A DNA stretch of 64,000 bases. It comes from Bifidobacterium mellis. Lineage in GTDB: Bacteria > Actinomycetota > Actinomycetes > Actinomycetales > Bifidobacteriaceae. Both the position numbers and the translations under genes were made by a program. The stretch covers positions 1,894,816 to 1,958,815 of the forward strand of contig NZ_KQ033885.1 of assembly GCF_000967265.1 (NCBI RefSeq), in the 5' to 3' direction. Shown one piece after another: positions 9,597-18,959 of this stretch; the stretch's first letter is position 1, and each line of letters starts with the position of its first letter. The notes under the pieces were generated by a model, which had not been told where the DNA came from, searched no databases, and was given only the letters and a program-made list of their open reading frames with translations.

Positions 9597-11057
9597 ATGG
9601 ATCAACCCAAGGAGTCGCAGGGCAAGGACCTGCGCAAAACCCTGAAGAACAGGCATATCCAGCTCATCTCGCTGGGCGGCGCCATCGGAACGGGACTCTT
9701 CTACGGGTCCGGGGAATCCATCTCATTGGCTGGGCCGGCCATCATCATCGCCTATCTGATAGGCGGTCTGGCCATCTTCATGATCGTCAGGGCCATGAGC
9801 GAAATGAGCGTGGAAGACCCCAAGTCCGGCGCTTTCAGCTACTACGCCACCCGCTACTGGTCCAAGCGGGCAGGGTTCGTTTCGGGGTGGAACTACTGGA
9901 TGAACTATGTGCTGGTATCCATGGTCGAACTGTCCGTGGTGGGCACCTTCGTCAACTTCTGGTTCCCGGCAATCCCCGCCTGGGTCTCCGCGGCCTTCTT
10001 CCTGGTGGTCATCACGGCAGCCAATCTGATGGGAGTCAGCAAGTTCGGCGAGTTCGAGTTCTGGTTCGCCATCATCAAGATCGCAGCCATCGTCGCCATG
10101 ATCATCGGCGGACTGGCCGTCGTGGTCATGGCCCTGCCCACGGCAAACGGTCTGCGGGCATCCTTCGCCAACTGGTTCACAGTAGGCGGAGGGTTCCTGC
10201 CCAACGGACTCATGCGTCATGGGGCCAACGGCCAGTGGACCGGTCTGCTCATGTCGCTGGCGGTGGTCATGTTCAGCTTCGGCGGCACGGAACTCATCGG
10301 CATTACCGCCGGAGAGGCCTCCGATCCCCGTCGGACCATCCCCAAGGCCACCAACGCCATCATCTGGAGAATCCTGGTCTTCTACATCCTGACACTTGGG
10401 GTGATCATGGCCGTGGTTCCCTGGAATGCCATCGGCAAGCCCAATGCGCAAGGCATGGTCGTCAGCCCCTTCGTCCAGATATTCGACTCGGTTGGAGTCC
10501 ACGCAGCCGCAGGCATCCTCAACTTCGTCTGTCTGACAGCGGTCATGAGCGTCTACAATTCGGCCCTCTACTCCAACTCCCGCATGCTCTTCTCCCTGGC
10601 CCGGCAGGGCAATGCCCCCAAGTATCTGGGGAAGCTGTCCAAGGGAGGGGTGCCCTACGCAGGAGTGCTGACCTCGGCCTGCATCATCGCCCTGGCCGTG
10701 GTCGTGGTCTTCCTCTGGCCCCAGTTCGCCTTCAACTACCTGATGAGCATCGCCACAATCTCGGCCATCATCAACTGGTCAATGATCATGGTGACCGAGA
10801 TGCTCTTCCGGCGTGCCGTTGCCCGCGGCGAGGGACCCGGCGACCTGGCGGGCAAGACCGGCGAAAACGCTCTGAACGCCCTGCACTTCAAGCTGCCCTT
10901 TGCCCGGGTGACCCCTTGGGCGGTCCTGGCCTTCCTGGCCATGATCGTGGTGCTCATGTGCTTCTCGTCCAGCTATCGGGTGGCCGTCATCGCCGGGCCC
11001 ATCTGGCTGATCGTCCTCCTGGTGGCCTACCAACTGACCCAGCGGCGAGCGCAGTAG
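9597..11057 (+). CDS. APC-superfamily amino-acid permease
   Basis: A 486-residue, about 12-helix permease of the amino acid–polyamine–organocation superfamily. The conserved start reads RKTLKNRHIQLISLGGAIGTGLFYGSG (about 13–39 in part), and FGEFEFWFAIIKI lies centrally. ATG 9597 is chosen because conservation begins there; AAGGA at 9581–9585 is rather far upstream (11 bases). An open frame back to 9492 has no family similarity. It differs clearly from the LysP-like pair downstream, so it probably has a different substrate, which I cannot name. Confidence 0.88.
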   Translation: MDQPKESQGKDLRKTLKNRHIQLISLGGAIGTGLFYGSGESISLAGPAIIIAYLIGGLAIFMIVRAMSEMSVEDPKSGAFSYYATRYWSKRAGFVSGWNYWMNYVLVSMVELSVVGTFVNFWFPAIPAWVSAAFFLVVITAANLMGVSKFGEFEFWFAIIKIAAIVAMIIGGLAVVVMALPTANGLRASFANWFTVGGGFLPNGLMRHGANGQWTGLLMSLAVVMFSFGGTELIGITAGEASDPRRTIPKATNAIIWRILVFYILTLGVIMAVVPWNAIGKPNAQGMVVSPFVQIFDSVGVHAAAGILNFVCLTAVMSVYNSALYSNSRMLFSLARQGNAPKYLGKLSKGGVPYAGVLTSACIIALAVVVVFLWPQFAFNYLMSIATISAIINWSMIMVTEMLFRRAVARGEGPGDLAGKTGENALNALHFKLPFARVTPWAVLAFLAMIVVLMCFSSSYRVAVIAGPIWLIVLLVAYQLTQRRAQ

Positions 11058-11075
11058 CGATACAAGCGGGAGAAC

Positions 11076-12032
11076 TCAGCGGCCCTCCTCCTTCTTGCGG
11101 TCCGCGACCAGCGCCTCCAGCAGCCGCCGGTCGCGGTCGGCGATCATGGCCTGGCTCTCGGCCCCCTGCCAGGAATAGAACCCCTGGCCGCTCTTGGCGC
11201 CTAGCTCTCCCGCTTGAACCTTGGCCTCCAAGATCGGGTCCTCACCGGGACGGTTGTCCAAATCGTCGTAGAGGTACTTGGAGATATTGTCGAAGACATC
11301 CAATCCTCCCAGGTCAGCACTGGCGATGGGTCCAAGGATGCTCCACCGCCGCCCAAGGCTGTAGGTGACGATCTCGTCGACGGCCTGCGGAGTGGCGATG
11401 CCCTGTTCCACGATATTCAGGCACTCCCGAATAACAGCCGCCTGGATGCGATTGCCCACGAATCCGAGCGATTCCGTGGACAGCGCCACGGCATGCTTGC
11501 CGATGCGGTTCATGAGCTCGACCGTGGTGTCCACCACGCCCTGGTCGGTGCCCGCAGCAGGCACCACCTCGACCAGGGGCATGAGCTGGGCGGGATTCCA
11601 GAAGTGGGCCACCAGGAACCGCTGGGGATGTTGCAGCACCGAGGCGATCTCAGTGGGCCCTAGTCCCGAGGTATTGGTAGCCAGAATGGTCTGTTCGCCA
11701 ACTATGGTCTCCACCTGCTGCCAAACCTGGTGCTTGACATTCATGTCTTCCAAGACGGATTCGATGACAAAGTCGGCATCAGCCAGAATGCCGTAATCAG
11801 TGTCCTCCTGAATCCGATCCAGCACGCTCTCCCTCTGATCCTGGGGAATCAGCCCGGCACCGATAAAGGTATCCAGATCATGCTCGATCAATCCCCTCCC
11901 ACGGTCCAGGGCCTGGCGGCTGGAGTCCACCAGCCGGACCGGATACCCTCGCATGGCGAACTGGAGCGCCGTGGCATGCCCCATGGTTCCCGCTCCGATA
12001 TTGCCGATTACCTTGATGTCGTCGACCTTCAT
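11076..12032 (-). CDS. 3-hydroxyacyl-CoA dehydrogenase family protein
   Basis: A 318-residue NAD-dependent dehydrogenase. The Rossmann motif is close to the N-terminus (IGNIGAGTMGHATA, about 10–23), and the acidic end of the second strand (LVDSS) selects NAD. The catalytic segment VAHFWNPAQLMPLVEVV (about 140) matches the HFFNP motif. FVGNRI opens the C-terminal helical domain and SGQGFYSW ends it. It could be 3-hydroxybutyryl-CoA dehydrogenase, or an L-gulonate 3-dehydrogenase/λ-crystallin-type enzyme. No fatty-acid oxidation genes are nearby, which favours a role on another hydroxy acid. It converges on the plus-strand permease, with 18 bases between the stops. Confidence 0.85.
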   Translation of the reverse strand: MKVDDIKVIGNIGAGTMGHATALQFAMRGYPVRLVDSSRQALDRGRGLIEHDLDTFIGAGLIPQDQRESVLDRIQEDTDYGILADADFVIESVLEDMNVKHQVWQQVETIVGEQTILATNTSGLGPTEIASVLQHPQRFLVAHFWNPAQLMPLVEVVPAAGTDQGVVDTTVELMNRIGKHAVALSTESLGFVGNRIQAAVIRECLNIVEQGIATPQAVDEIVTYSLGRRWSILGPIASADLGGLDVFDNISKYLYDDLDNRPGEDPILEAKVQAGELGAKSGQGFYSWQGAESQAMIADRDRRLLEALVADRKKEEGR

Positions 12033-12209
12033 CAGTGGTTGCCTTCTTTCCTAACGAATTCATACTTATCCTAAGGCAGTCAAGCGGCGCAACCAGGACC
12101 GCCCAGCGCAGCCAGAGACATTGCGGATTTGCCTATCGGTCATCGAGGACAAGTGAGCGGTTTGAGCCTTGTCTGAGAATCCCTCTATGCTGGCCCGTAA
12201 TTGCAAAAC

Positions 12210-12386
12210 CACTGATGAGGTCGCCGAACCTATCAGTAACCGGGAACAGACAGTGCGGTGTCGTCCATTCCCGGCGAAAGGAGGTCCGGCCGAAACGGCG
12301 CGGATCCGCCCATCCGTCCCGTTGGGCCCGGGTCGAACAGGTCCGGGACTGTCGCAACCCGATGTTGCGGAGCGCTATGTGCAGTG
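12210..12386 (+). promoter_or_regulatory. Lysine riboswitch (L box) upstream of LysP-like permease
   Basis: Landmarks of the lysine aptamer appear in the right order. Closing helix P1 is CACTG at 12210 with CAGTG at 12382. P2 is AGGT/ACCT at 12218–12231. AGTA is at 12235. P3 is CCGGGAA (12240)/TTCCCGG (12268). CGAAAGG is at 12275, close to the CTGAAAGG of known aptamers. GGCCGAA is at 12288, close to GCGCCGAA. P4 follows with ACGG/CCGT arms. P5 is CCCGG/CCGGG (12327–12347). ACTGTCGC is at 12348, then a GCAAC/GTTGC hairpin and GCGGAG at 12367. Downstream, a TTCCGC/GCGGAA hairpin (12410–12425) precedes the ribosome-binding site GAGGAG (about 12464) with no U-run, so control may be at translation. 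Confidence 0.85.
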
Positions 12387-12480
12387 TACGGACAGGCAAT
12401 GCGTCTGGATTCCGCCTGAGCGGAACTGGCCGGAACCGTCGTCATAGGGCTCTCAGGTCAGTTCGAGGAGAAGAGCAGTC

Positions 12481-13956
12481 ATGGCGACCAGGCAGGGCGG
12501 AAAAGCCATTCCCTCCGCATCCACCGACCGGGTCCAACGCAACCTCAAGACCCGCCACGTCACCATGATCGCCCTGGGCGGCTGCATCGGCACTGGACTG
12601 TTCATGACCTCCGGCTCCACCATCGCCAAGGCCGGACCGGGAGGCGCGTTGGTGGCCTACGCGGCCATGGGCCTCATGGTCTATTTCCTGATGACCAGCC
12701 TGGGCGAGCTGGCCACCCACCTGCCCACCTCCGGCTCCTTTGCCGCCTACAACGCCCGTTATGTGGATCCGGCCCTGGGATTTGCCATGGGTTGGAACTA
12801 CTGGCTGAACTGGGCCATCACCGTGGCTGTGGACATCTCCACCGCAGCCCTGCTGATCCAGTACTGGCTGCCCCACACCCCAGGCTGGATCTGGAGCCTG
12901 CTGGTCCTGGTGGTCATCTTCCTGATCAATGCCCTGACCGTGTCCACCTTTGGCGAGACCGAGTTCTGGCTCTCCCTGATCAAGGTGGTGACGGTGATTG
13001 TCTTCCTGGTCATCGGTCTGGCCATGATCTGCGGAATCATGTTCCGCCCGGCCGTGGGCCTGGGCAACTTCACCTACAAGGATGCCCCATTTGTGGGCGG
13101 ATTCCCCGCCATTCTCAACGTCTTTCTGATAGCAGGCTTCTCCTTCCAGGGCACCGAGCTGATCGGGGTCACGGCCGGCGAGTCCGAAAACCCGGGCAAG
13201 GCAGTTCCCAAGGCCATCAACGACGTCTTCTGGCGAATCCTGCTCTTCTATATTCTGTCCATCTTCGTCATCGCCGCGCTGATCCCCTACACCAGCCCCA
13301 ACCTGCTCAGCTCCGCCCAGGGGGACATAGCCATGTCGCCCTTCACCCTGGTATTCCAACGAGCGGGTCTGGCCTCGGCGGCCAGCGTCATGAACGCCAT
13401 CATCCTGACCTCGGTTCTCTCGTCCGCCAACTCGGGGGTCTACGCCTCCACCCGAATGCTCTACGCCCTTGCCAAGGACCATTACGCCCCGGCCTTCTTC
13501 GGACACACAACCCGTCACGGCATCCCCATGGCCTCGCTGGTCGCCACTCTGGTAGTCTCCCTGGCAACCTTCGCCGCCAGCATCTTCGGCCAGCGGATCT
13601 ACATGTGGCTGGTGGCCGCCTCGGGACTGACCGGATTCATCGTCTGGATCGGCATCGCCCTGAGCCACTATCGCTTCCGCCGCGCCTGGGTGGTCCAGGG
13701 CCACCGGGTTGAGGAGCTGCGCTACCATGCCAAGCTCTTCCCCCTGGGGCCCATCCTGGCTCTGGTCCTATGCGTCATCGTCATCGGCGGGCAGAACTTC
13801 GAGGCCTTCGTCAACTGGAACTGGCAGGAGATCGGCGTCACCTATATAAGCGTGCCCCTGGTGCTCGCGCTCTACCTGGGCTACAAAATCCGCTACCATA
13901 CCCGGATCGTGCCCCTGGAGACCATGGATTTGAGCGGGGACCCGGAATCGCTATGA
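12481..13956 (+). CDS. lysP: LysP-like lysine permease, riboswitch-controlled
   Basis: A 491-residue, 12-helix APC permease. RNLKTRHVTMIALGGCIGTGLFMTSG (in part, residues about 20–45) and the YNARYVDPALGFAMGWNYW segment resemble LysP, the lysine-specific permease. The start at 12481 has GAGGAG about 11 bases upstream. The lysine riboswitch in its leader supports lysine as substrate: import would be shut off when lysine is plentiful. It is very similar to the next gene, a tandem duplicate. Substrate assignment rests on family likeness plus the riboswitch. Confidence 0.88.
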   Translation: MATRQGGKAIPSASTDRVQRNLKTRHVTMIALGGCIGTGLFMTSGSTIAKAGPGGALVAYAAMGLMVYFLMTSLGELATHLPTSGSFAAYNARYVDPALGFAMGWNYWLNWAITVAVDISTAALLIQYWLPHTPGWIWSLLVLVVIFLINALTVSTFGETEFWLSLIKVVTVIVFLVIGLAMICGIMFRPAVGLGNFTYKDAPFVGGFPAILNVFLIAGFSFQGTELIGVTAGESENPGKAVPKAINDVFWRILLFYILSIFVIAALIPYTSPNLLSSAQGDIAMSPFTLVFQRAGLASAASVMNAIILTSVLSSANSGVYASTRMLYALAKDHYAPAFFGHTTRHGIPMASLVATLVVSLATFAASIFGQRIYMWLVAASGLTGFIVWIGIALSHYRFRRAWVVQGHRVEELRYHAKLFPLGPILALVLCVIVIGGQNFEAFVNWNWQEIGVTYISVPLVLALYLGYKIRYHTRIVPLETMDLSGDPESL

Positions 13957-14160
13957 AAGATTTGCCAGCTAACATGACACATTGTGACCACGGGAGCCGA
14001 AAGGCCATATCAATGGCATAGACTCCCTAAGCGTTCGAGGACCGGCTCAAGGACCCGGCCATATGAATCTGTTCCGGCATCCAGCCGGCATATCAGGAAT
14101 CGCAATTTCAGTACGACCCCGGACTCCCCGGTGCGTCGCCCAGCCAAAAGGAGGAGGATC
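13957..14160 (+). other. Structured leader between the two LysP paralogues
   Basis: 204 bases with nested inverted repeats: GGGAG/CTCCC (13992–14027) enclosing GCCAT/ATGGC (14004–14017), then a CCGGC/GCCGG hairpin near 14075. None of the lysine aptamer landmarks found at 12210–12386 recur here. It could hold a weak terminator of the first gene plus a promoter of the second; no U-run is present. Confidence 0.35.
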
Positions 14161-15666
14161 ATGACGCGGAACACCAGCAATGCAGCGTCGAACACCAATC
14201 AATCCGACCGGGCCGGGCAAGAGCACCATGGCTACGGCAGCGTCAAGCGCAACCTCAAGACCCGCCACATCTCCATGATCGCCCTGGGCGGCTGCATCGG
14301 CACCGGACTGTTCATGACCTCAGGCTCCACCATCTCCACAGCCGGCCCCGGCGGCGGACTCCTAGCCTACATAGCCATGGGCGTCATGGTCTACTTCCTG
14401 ATGACCAGCCTGGGCGAGCTGGCCACGCACCTGCCTGTATCGGGATCCTTCGCCGCCTACAGCGCCCGCTACGTGGATCCGGCCCTGGGCTTCGCCATGG
14501 GCTGGGACTACTGGCTGAACTGGACCATCTCGGGTGCCGTGGACATCTCCACCGCAGCACTGCTGATCCAGTACTGGCTGCCCCACACCCCGGGATGGAT
14601 CTGGAGCCTGCTGGTCCTGGTCATCGTCTTCCTGATCAACGCCCTGACGGTCTCCGCTTTCGGGGAGACCGAATTCTGGCTCTCCCTGATCAAGGTGGCC
14701 ACCATCATTGTCTTCCTGGTCATCGGTATGGCCATGATCTGCGGCATCATGTTCCAGCCGGCGGTCGGTCTGAAGAACTTCACCTACAAGGACGCCCCCT
14801 TCGTGGGAGGCTTCCCGGCCATCATGAGCGTCTTTCTGATCGCCGGCTACTCCTTCCAAGGCACCGAGGTGGTGGGCGTGACCGCCGGCGAGTCCGAGAA
14901 CCCCGGCAAGGCGGTTCCCAAGGCCATCAATGACGTCTTCTGGCGGATCCTGCTCTTCTACGTGCTGTCCATCTTCGTCATCGCCGCCCTGATTCCCTAC
15001 ACCAGCCCCAACCTCCTGGGAGCCTCCGACGGGAACATCGCCATGTCGCCCTTCACCCTGGTCTTCCAGCGGGCCGGTCTGGCCTCGGCAGCCAGCGTCA
15101 TGAACGCAGTGGTGCTGACATCCATCCTCTCGGCCGTCAACACCGGAGCCTACGCCTCCAGCCGCATGCTCTACGGACTGGCCAAGGACCACTATGCTCC
15201 GGCCATCTTCGCCAGGACCACCAAGAGGGGCATCCCCCTGGCGGCCCTGGTGGCCACGGTCTGCATGTCCCTGGCCACCTTCGCCTCCAGCATCTTCGGC
15301 CAGTCCTTCTACATGTGGCTGGTGACCGCCACCGGACTGACCGGGTTCATCGCCTGGATCGGCATCGCCCTGAGCCACTTCCGCTTCCGGAGGGCTTTCA
15401 AACTCCAAGGGCACGACCTGAGCGAGCTCAAGTACCACTCCAAGCTCTATCCGTTCGGCCCGGTCCTGGCCATGGTGCTCTGCGTCATCGTCATCGCCGG
15501 ACAGGACATCCCATCCCTGCTCAGCCTGAACTGGTCGCACATGGCCATGACCTACTTCAGCGTGGTTCTGGTCCTGGTCCTCTACCTGGGCTTCAAGTTC
15601 GTCAACCACACCAAGATCGTGCGCCTCAAGGATATGGACGTGTCCGGCGCCGAATCCGCCCGCTGA
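14161..15666 (+). CDS. LysP-like amino-acid permease, tandem paralogue
   Basis: A 501-residue, 12-helix APC permease, nearly collinear with the gene before it, from RNLKTRHISMIALGG onward (about residue 25). The start is clear: AAAAGGAGGAGG precedes ATG 14161; the frame upstream lacks family similarity. Differences from its neighbour cluster in the N-terminal tail and last helices. A small set of changes in the helix region (NYWLNWAITV against DYWLNWTISG) may alter substrate preference, for example another basic amino acid such as arginine, ornithine or histidine; that is speculation. Confidence 0.87.
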   Translation: MTRNTSNAASNTNQSDRAGQEHHGYGSVKRNLKTRHISMIALGGCIGTGLFMTSGSTISTAGPGGGLLAYIAMGVMVYFLMTSLGELATHLPVSGSFAAYSARYVDPALGFAMGWDYWLNWTISGAVDISTAALLIQYWLPHTPGWIWSLLVLVIVFLINALTVSAFGETEFWLSLIKVATIIVFLVIGMAMICGIMFQPAVGLKNFTYKDAPFVGGFPAIMSVFLIAGYSFQGTEVVGVTAGESENPGKAVPKAINDVFWRILLFYVLSIFVIAALIPYTSPNLLGASDGNIAMSPFTLVFQRAGLASAASVMNAVVLTSILSAVNTGAYASSRMLYGLAKDHYAPAIFARTTKRGIPLAALVATVCMSLATFASSIFGQSFYMWLVTATGLTGFIAWIGIALSHFRFRRAFKLQGHDLSELKYHSKLYPFGPVLAMVLCVIVIAGQDIPSLLSLNWSHMAMTYFSVVLVLVLYLGFKFVNHTKIVRLKDMDVSGAESAR

Positions 15667-15700
15667 AGCAGCGGATACAGCGGACACCCTTGCAGAAGGG

Positions 15701-15730
15701 CCAGTCCTCTATAACCCAGTCCTCTATAAC
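15701..15730. repeat. 15-bp tandem duplication (CCAGTCCTCTATAAC ×2)
   Basis: Two exact, abutting copies of CCAGTCCTCTATAAC lie at 15701–15715 and 15716–15730, between the second permease and its terminator. It is probably a replication-slippage duplication. Confidence 0.85.
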
Positions 15731-15734
15731 AAGA

Positions 15735-15778
15735 AGTGCCCCCACCCAAATGGAATTGATCATCTGGATGGGGGCACT
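15735..15778 (+). terminator. Terminator-like hairpin after second LysP paralogue
   Basis: Arms AGTGCCCCCA (15735–15744) and TGGGGGCACT (15769–15778) form a perfect 10-bp GC-rich stem. The following bases are not U-rich, so it may act as an imperfect terminator or transcript stabiliser at the convergent junction with ilvC. Confidence 0.6.
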
Positions 15779-15883
15779 GCCATATATGCCCTCCGGCATT
15801 TGAAAATTTCACACATCCACATGACAGATCCGTTCAGTGAAACAATCTGACCGCATGATTGAAACGTGGATGTCAGGTCACGA

Positions 15884-15934
15884 TAACAAAATGGCCGTTC
15901 CCTCATCGGCATTGCACCCGGATGAGGGAACGGC
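15884..15934 (-). terminator. Intrinsic terminator of ilvC
   Basis: On the minus strand a 13-bp perfect stem (arms at 15894–15906 and 15922–15934, GCCGTTCCCTCAT) is followed by CATTTTGTT. It lies 56 bases beyond the ilvC stop. Confidence 0.75.
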
Positions 15935-15989
15935 GATTTGCTGAATGGTCAGTCTGACTATGCAGGGTCCTCCCGACAGAACCTAGAGG

Positions 15990-17039
<1,050 letters not shown>

Positions 17040-17303
17040 TATCTACACTCCTTTATGTGCGGTCCAACCGGACCGGCTCTTCCAGGCCGGGGAACGCAAA
17101 ATACTGTGAATTCCTGTTGTTGTTCCAGGCGGACGATGCTCTTTCGACCGGGGCGACGGATTTTGTCCTTGACCCCGATCCGTACCCTGTGGATACGGTA
17201 TGCCTCCAACCATACTCGTGATATGGCCGGATGGACTGTCCGCAATTCGTTGTTCGGACACCGACGCGATTCGAGGAACCGGCCGGCGGGATGTATCCAG
17301 GGC
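17040..17303 (-). other. ilvC leader/promoter region
   Basis: 264 bases upstream of ilvC on the minus strand, containing small inverted repeats: CCGTA/TACGG near 17190 and CCGGC/GCCGG near 17080. I could not recognise a T-box, a leader peptide rich in branched-chain codons, or a standard attenuator. It also contains the 3' flank of the upstream symporter. Confidence 0.3.
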
Positions 17304-18665
17304 TTACTTGGTGAAGTCCACATCCTTGGTTTCGTGGCAGGTCAGCACTGCCACCAGGCAGCAGACCGCCATGACGGCCAGGTAGAGCCCGACCGAGCGC
17401 ACTCCCCAGTGGGAGGAGAGCCAGGTGGCGATGGTAGGCACGAAGGCCGCGCCCACGATGGCCGCCAAGTTGTAGCCGATGCCGGAACCTGAGTAGCGCA
17501 CGTTGGCATCGAAGAGCTCCGGCAGGAAGGCGCCGATGGGCCCGAAGGCGATGCCCATCAGGGCGAATCCGACGCAGAGGAAGACCATGACCTGGAAGGT
17601 GTTGTGGTGGGCCATGAGCAGGTAGGGGAAGACCAGGCTGAAGACCACCAGCATGACGGAGCTGCCGATCAGCACCCGGCGACGGCCGATGCGGTCCGCG
17701 TAGACGCAGGCCAGCACGATGAAGAGGGCGAAGACCAGGATGGAGACCATGAGCATGAGCAGGTACTCCTGGTTGGTGAAGCCCAGTCCGCCGCCGCCCT
17801 GGGACTTGGGCTTGGTGCCGTAGGCCAGGGACCAGGTGGCCAGGGTGTAGAAGAGGGTGTAGGTGACCGCGACCAGGAAGGTGGCCTGGAGCACCTGGCG
17901 CCAGCTCTTGCGGAAGACCTCCAGCAGCGGGGTCTTGACGACCTTCTGCTGATCCAGGGCCATCTGGAAGATGGGGGTCTCCTGCATGGAGACGCGCACG
18001 GCCAGCCCCACGACCACCAGGATGGCGGAGAGCAGGAAGGGCACACGCCAGCCCCAGCTCAGCATCTGCTCGGGGGTGCAGAACATCTCCAGCAGGAAGT
18101 AGGTGCCGTTGGCCAGGAAGAAGCCGATGGGAGCGCCCAGCTCAGGGAAGGAGCCGTAGAGGGCCCTCTTGCCTTCCGGGGCGTTCTCGGTGGCCACCAG
18201 GGCCGCGCCGGACCACTCGCCGCCCAGGCCTATTCCTTGTACGAACCGGCACAGGCAGAGGACCACAACGGCCCAGAGCCCCCATGTGGCATAGGTGGGC
18301 AGGACGCCGATCAGGACCGTGGAGCAGCCCATGGTCAGCAGGGAAACCACCAGCGTGGTCTTGCGTCCCTGACGGTCCCCAAAGTGTCCGAAGATCAAGG
18401 ATCCCAAGGGCCGCGCGATGAAAGCGATGGCGAAGGTCAACAGGGAGGCCAGCAGGGCCACGGTCGGATCGGTCTTGGGGAAGAAAAGCTTGGGGAAATA
18501 GTTGGCCGAAGCCGTCCCGTAAGCGTAGAAATCGTAGAACTCGATGGCCGTGCCGACCATGGAGGCCCCGATGACCGTGCGAACCGAGCTGCGGGTCACA
18601 CGGGTGCTGCCGGGCGCGGAGGCTGCCGAGGCCGGGGAAGCAACACTGACGTCGTTTGCCGTCAC
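17304..18665 (-). CDS. MHS-family MFS metabolite:H+ symporter
   Basis: A 453-residue, 12-helix major facilitator. GTAIEFYDFYAYGTASA (about 38–54) and FGHFGDRQGRKTTLV (about 94–108) are hallmarks of the metabolite:H+ symporter group (ProP, ShiA, KgtP, CitA relatives), as is RFVQGIGLGGEWSGA. The start is GTG 18665 behind AAGGAGAT. Typical substrates in this group are proline/betaine, shikimate, α-ketoglutarate, citrate or aromatic acids; I cannot choose among them. It stands alone between ilvC and apbE. Confidence 0.88.
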   Translation of the reverse strand: MTANDVSVASPASAASAPGSTRVTRSSVRTVIGASMVGTAIEFYDFYAYGTASANYFPKLFFPKTDPTVALLASLLTFAIAFIARPLGSLIFGHFGDRQGRKTTLVVSLLTMGCSTVLIGVLPTYATWGLWAVVVLCLCRFVQGIGLGGEWSGAALVATENAPEGKRALYGSFPELGAPIGFFLANGTYFLLEMFCTPEQMLSWGWRVPFLLSAILVVVGLAVRVSMQETPIFQMALDQQKVVKTPLLEVFRKSWRQVLQATFLVAVTYTLFYTLATWSLAYGTKPKSQGGGGLGFTNQEYLLMLMVSILVFALFIVLACVYADRIGRRRVLIGSSVMLVVFSLVFPYLLMAHHNTFQVMVFLCVGFALMGIAFGPIGAFLPELFDANVRYSGSGIGYNLAAIVGAAFVPTIATWLSSHWGVRSVGLYLAVMAVCCLVAVLTCHETKDVDFTK

Positions 18666-18959
18666 TTCATCTCATCTCCTTATAGAAAAACCCCGCTGTT
18701 GGCAGGGTCTGATGCGATGAAGCCTATGCGTCCAGCCCCGCCTTCCGACGGGGTCGAACAATGAAGATTGTCGAGTCAGTCCGCCGGTGAGGACGGGCTA
18801 ATAATTCGTGCGGACACGTTGCCGAATCGGCGGGTGTCTGTCAAGCTGGTCATCACGGCGAACCTCCCCTCATCATTCACGAACCGGATGCGTTCTCTGT
18901 GCATCCGCATTGGTGCCGACCATAGGCCTGGCACCGACTTGTTCAACGAAGCACGTCCA
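18666..18959. other. Intergenic region, symporter promoter and apbE 3' end
   Basis: 294 bases. A perfect 7-bp palindromic hairpin, CGTCCAC-TAT-GTGGACG (18954–18970), overlaps the apbE stop and may help end that transcript, though no U-run follows. No gene or clear operator was seen. Confidence 0.35.

Noticed and set aside
13957..14160. Second lysine riboswitch before the paralogue
   Set aside because: Hairpins are present but none of the AGTA, GAAAGG or ACTGTC landmarks occur in the right order.
17040..17303. T-box or branched-chain attenuator before ilvC
   Set aside because: No T-box antiterminator motif and no short leader peptide rich in Leu/Val/Ile codons.
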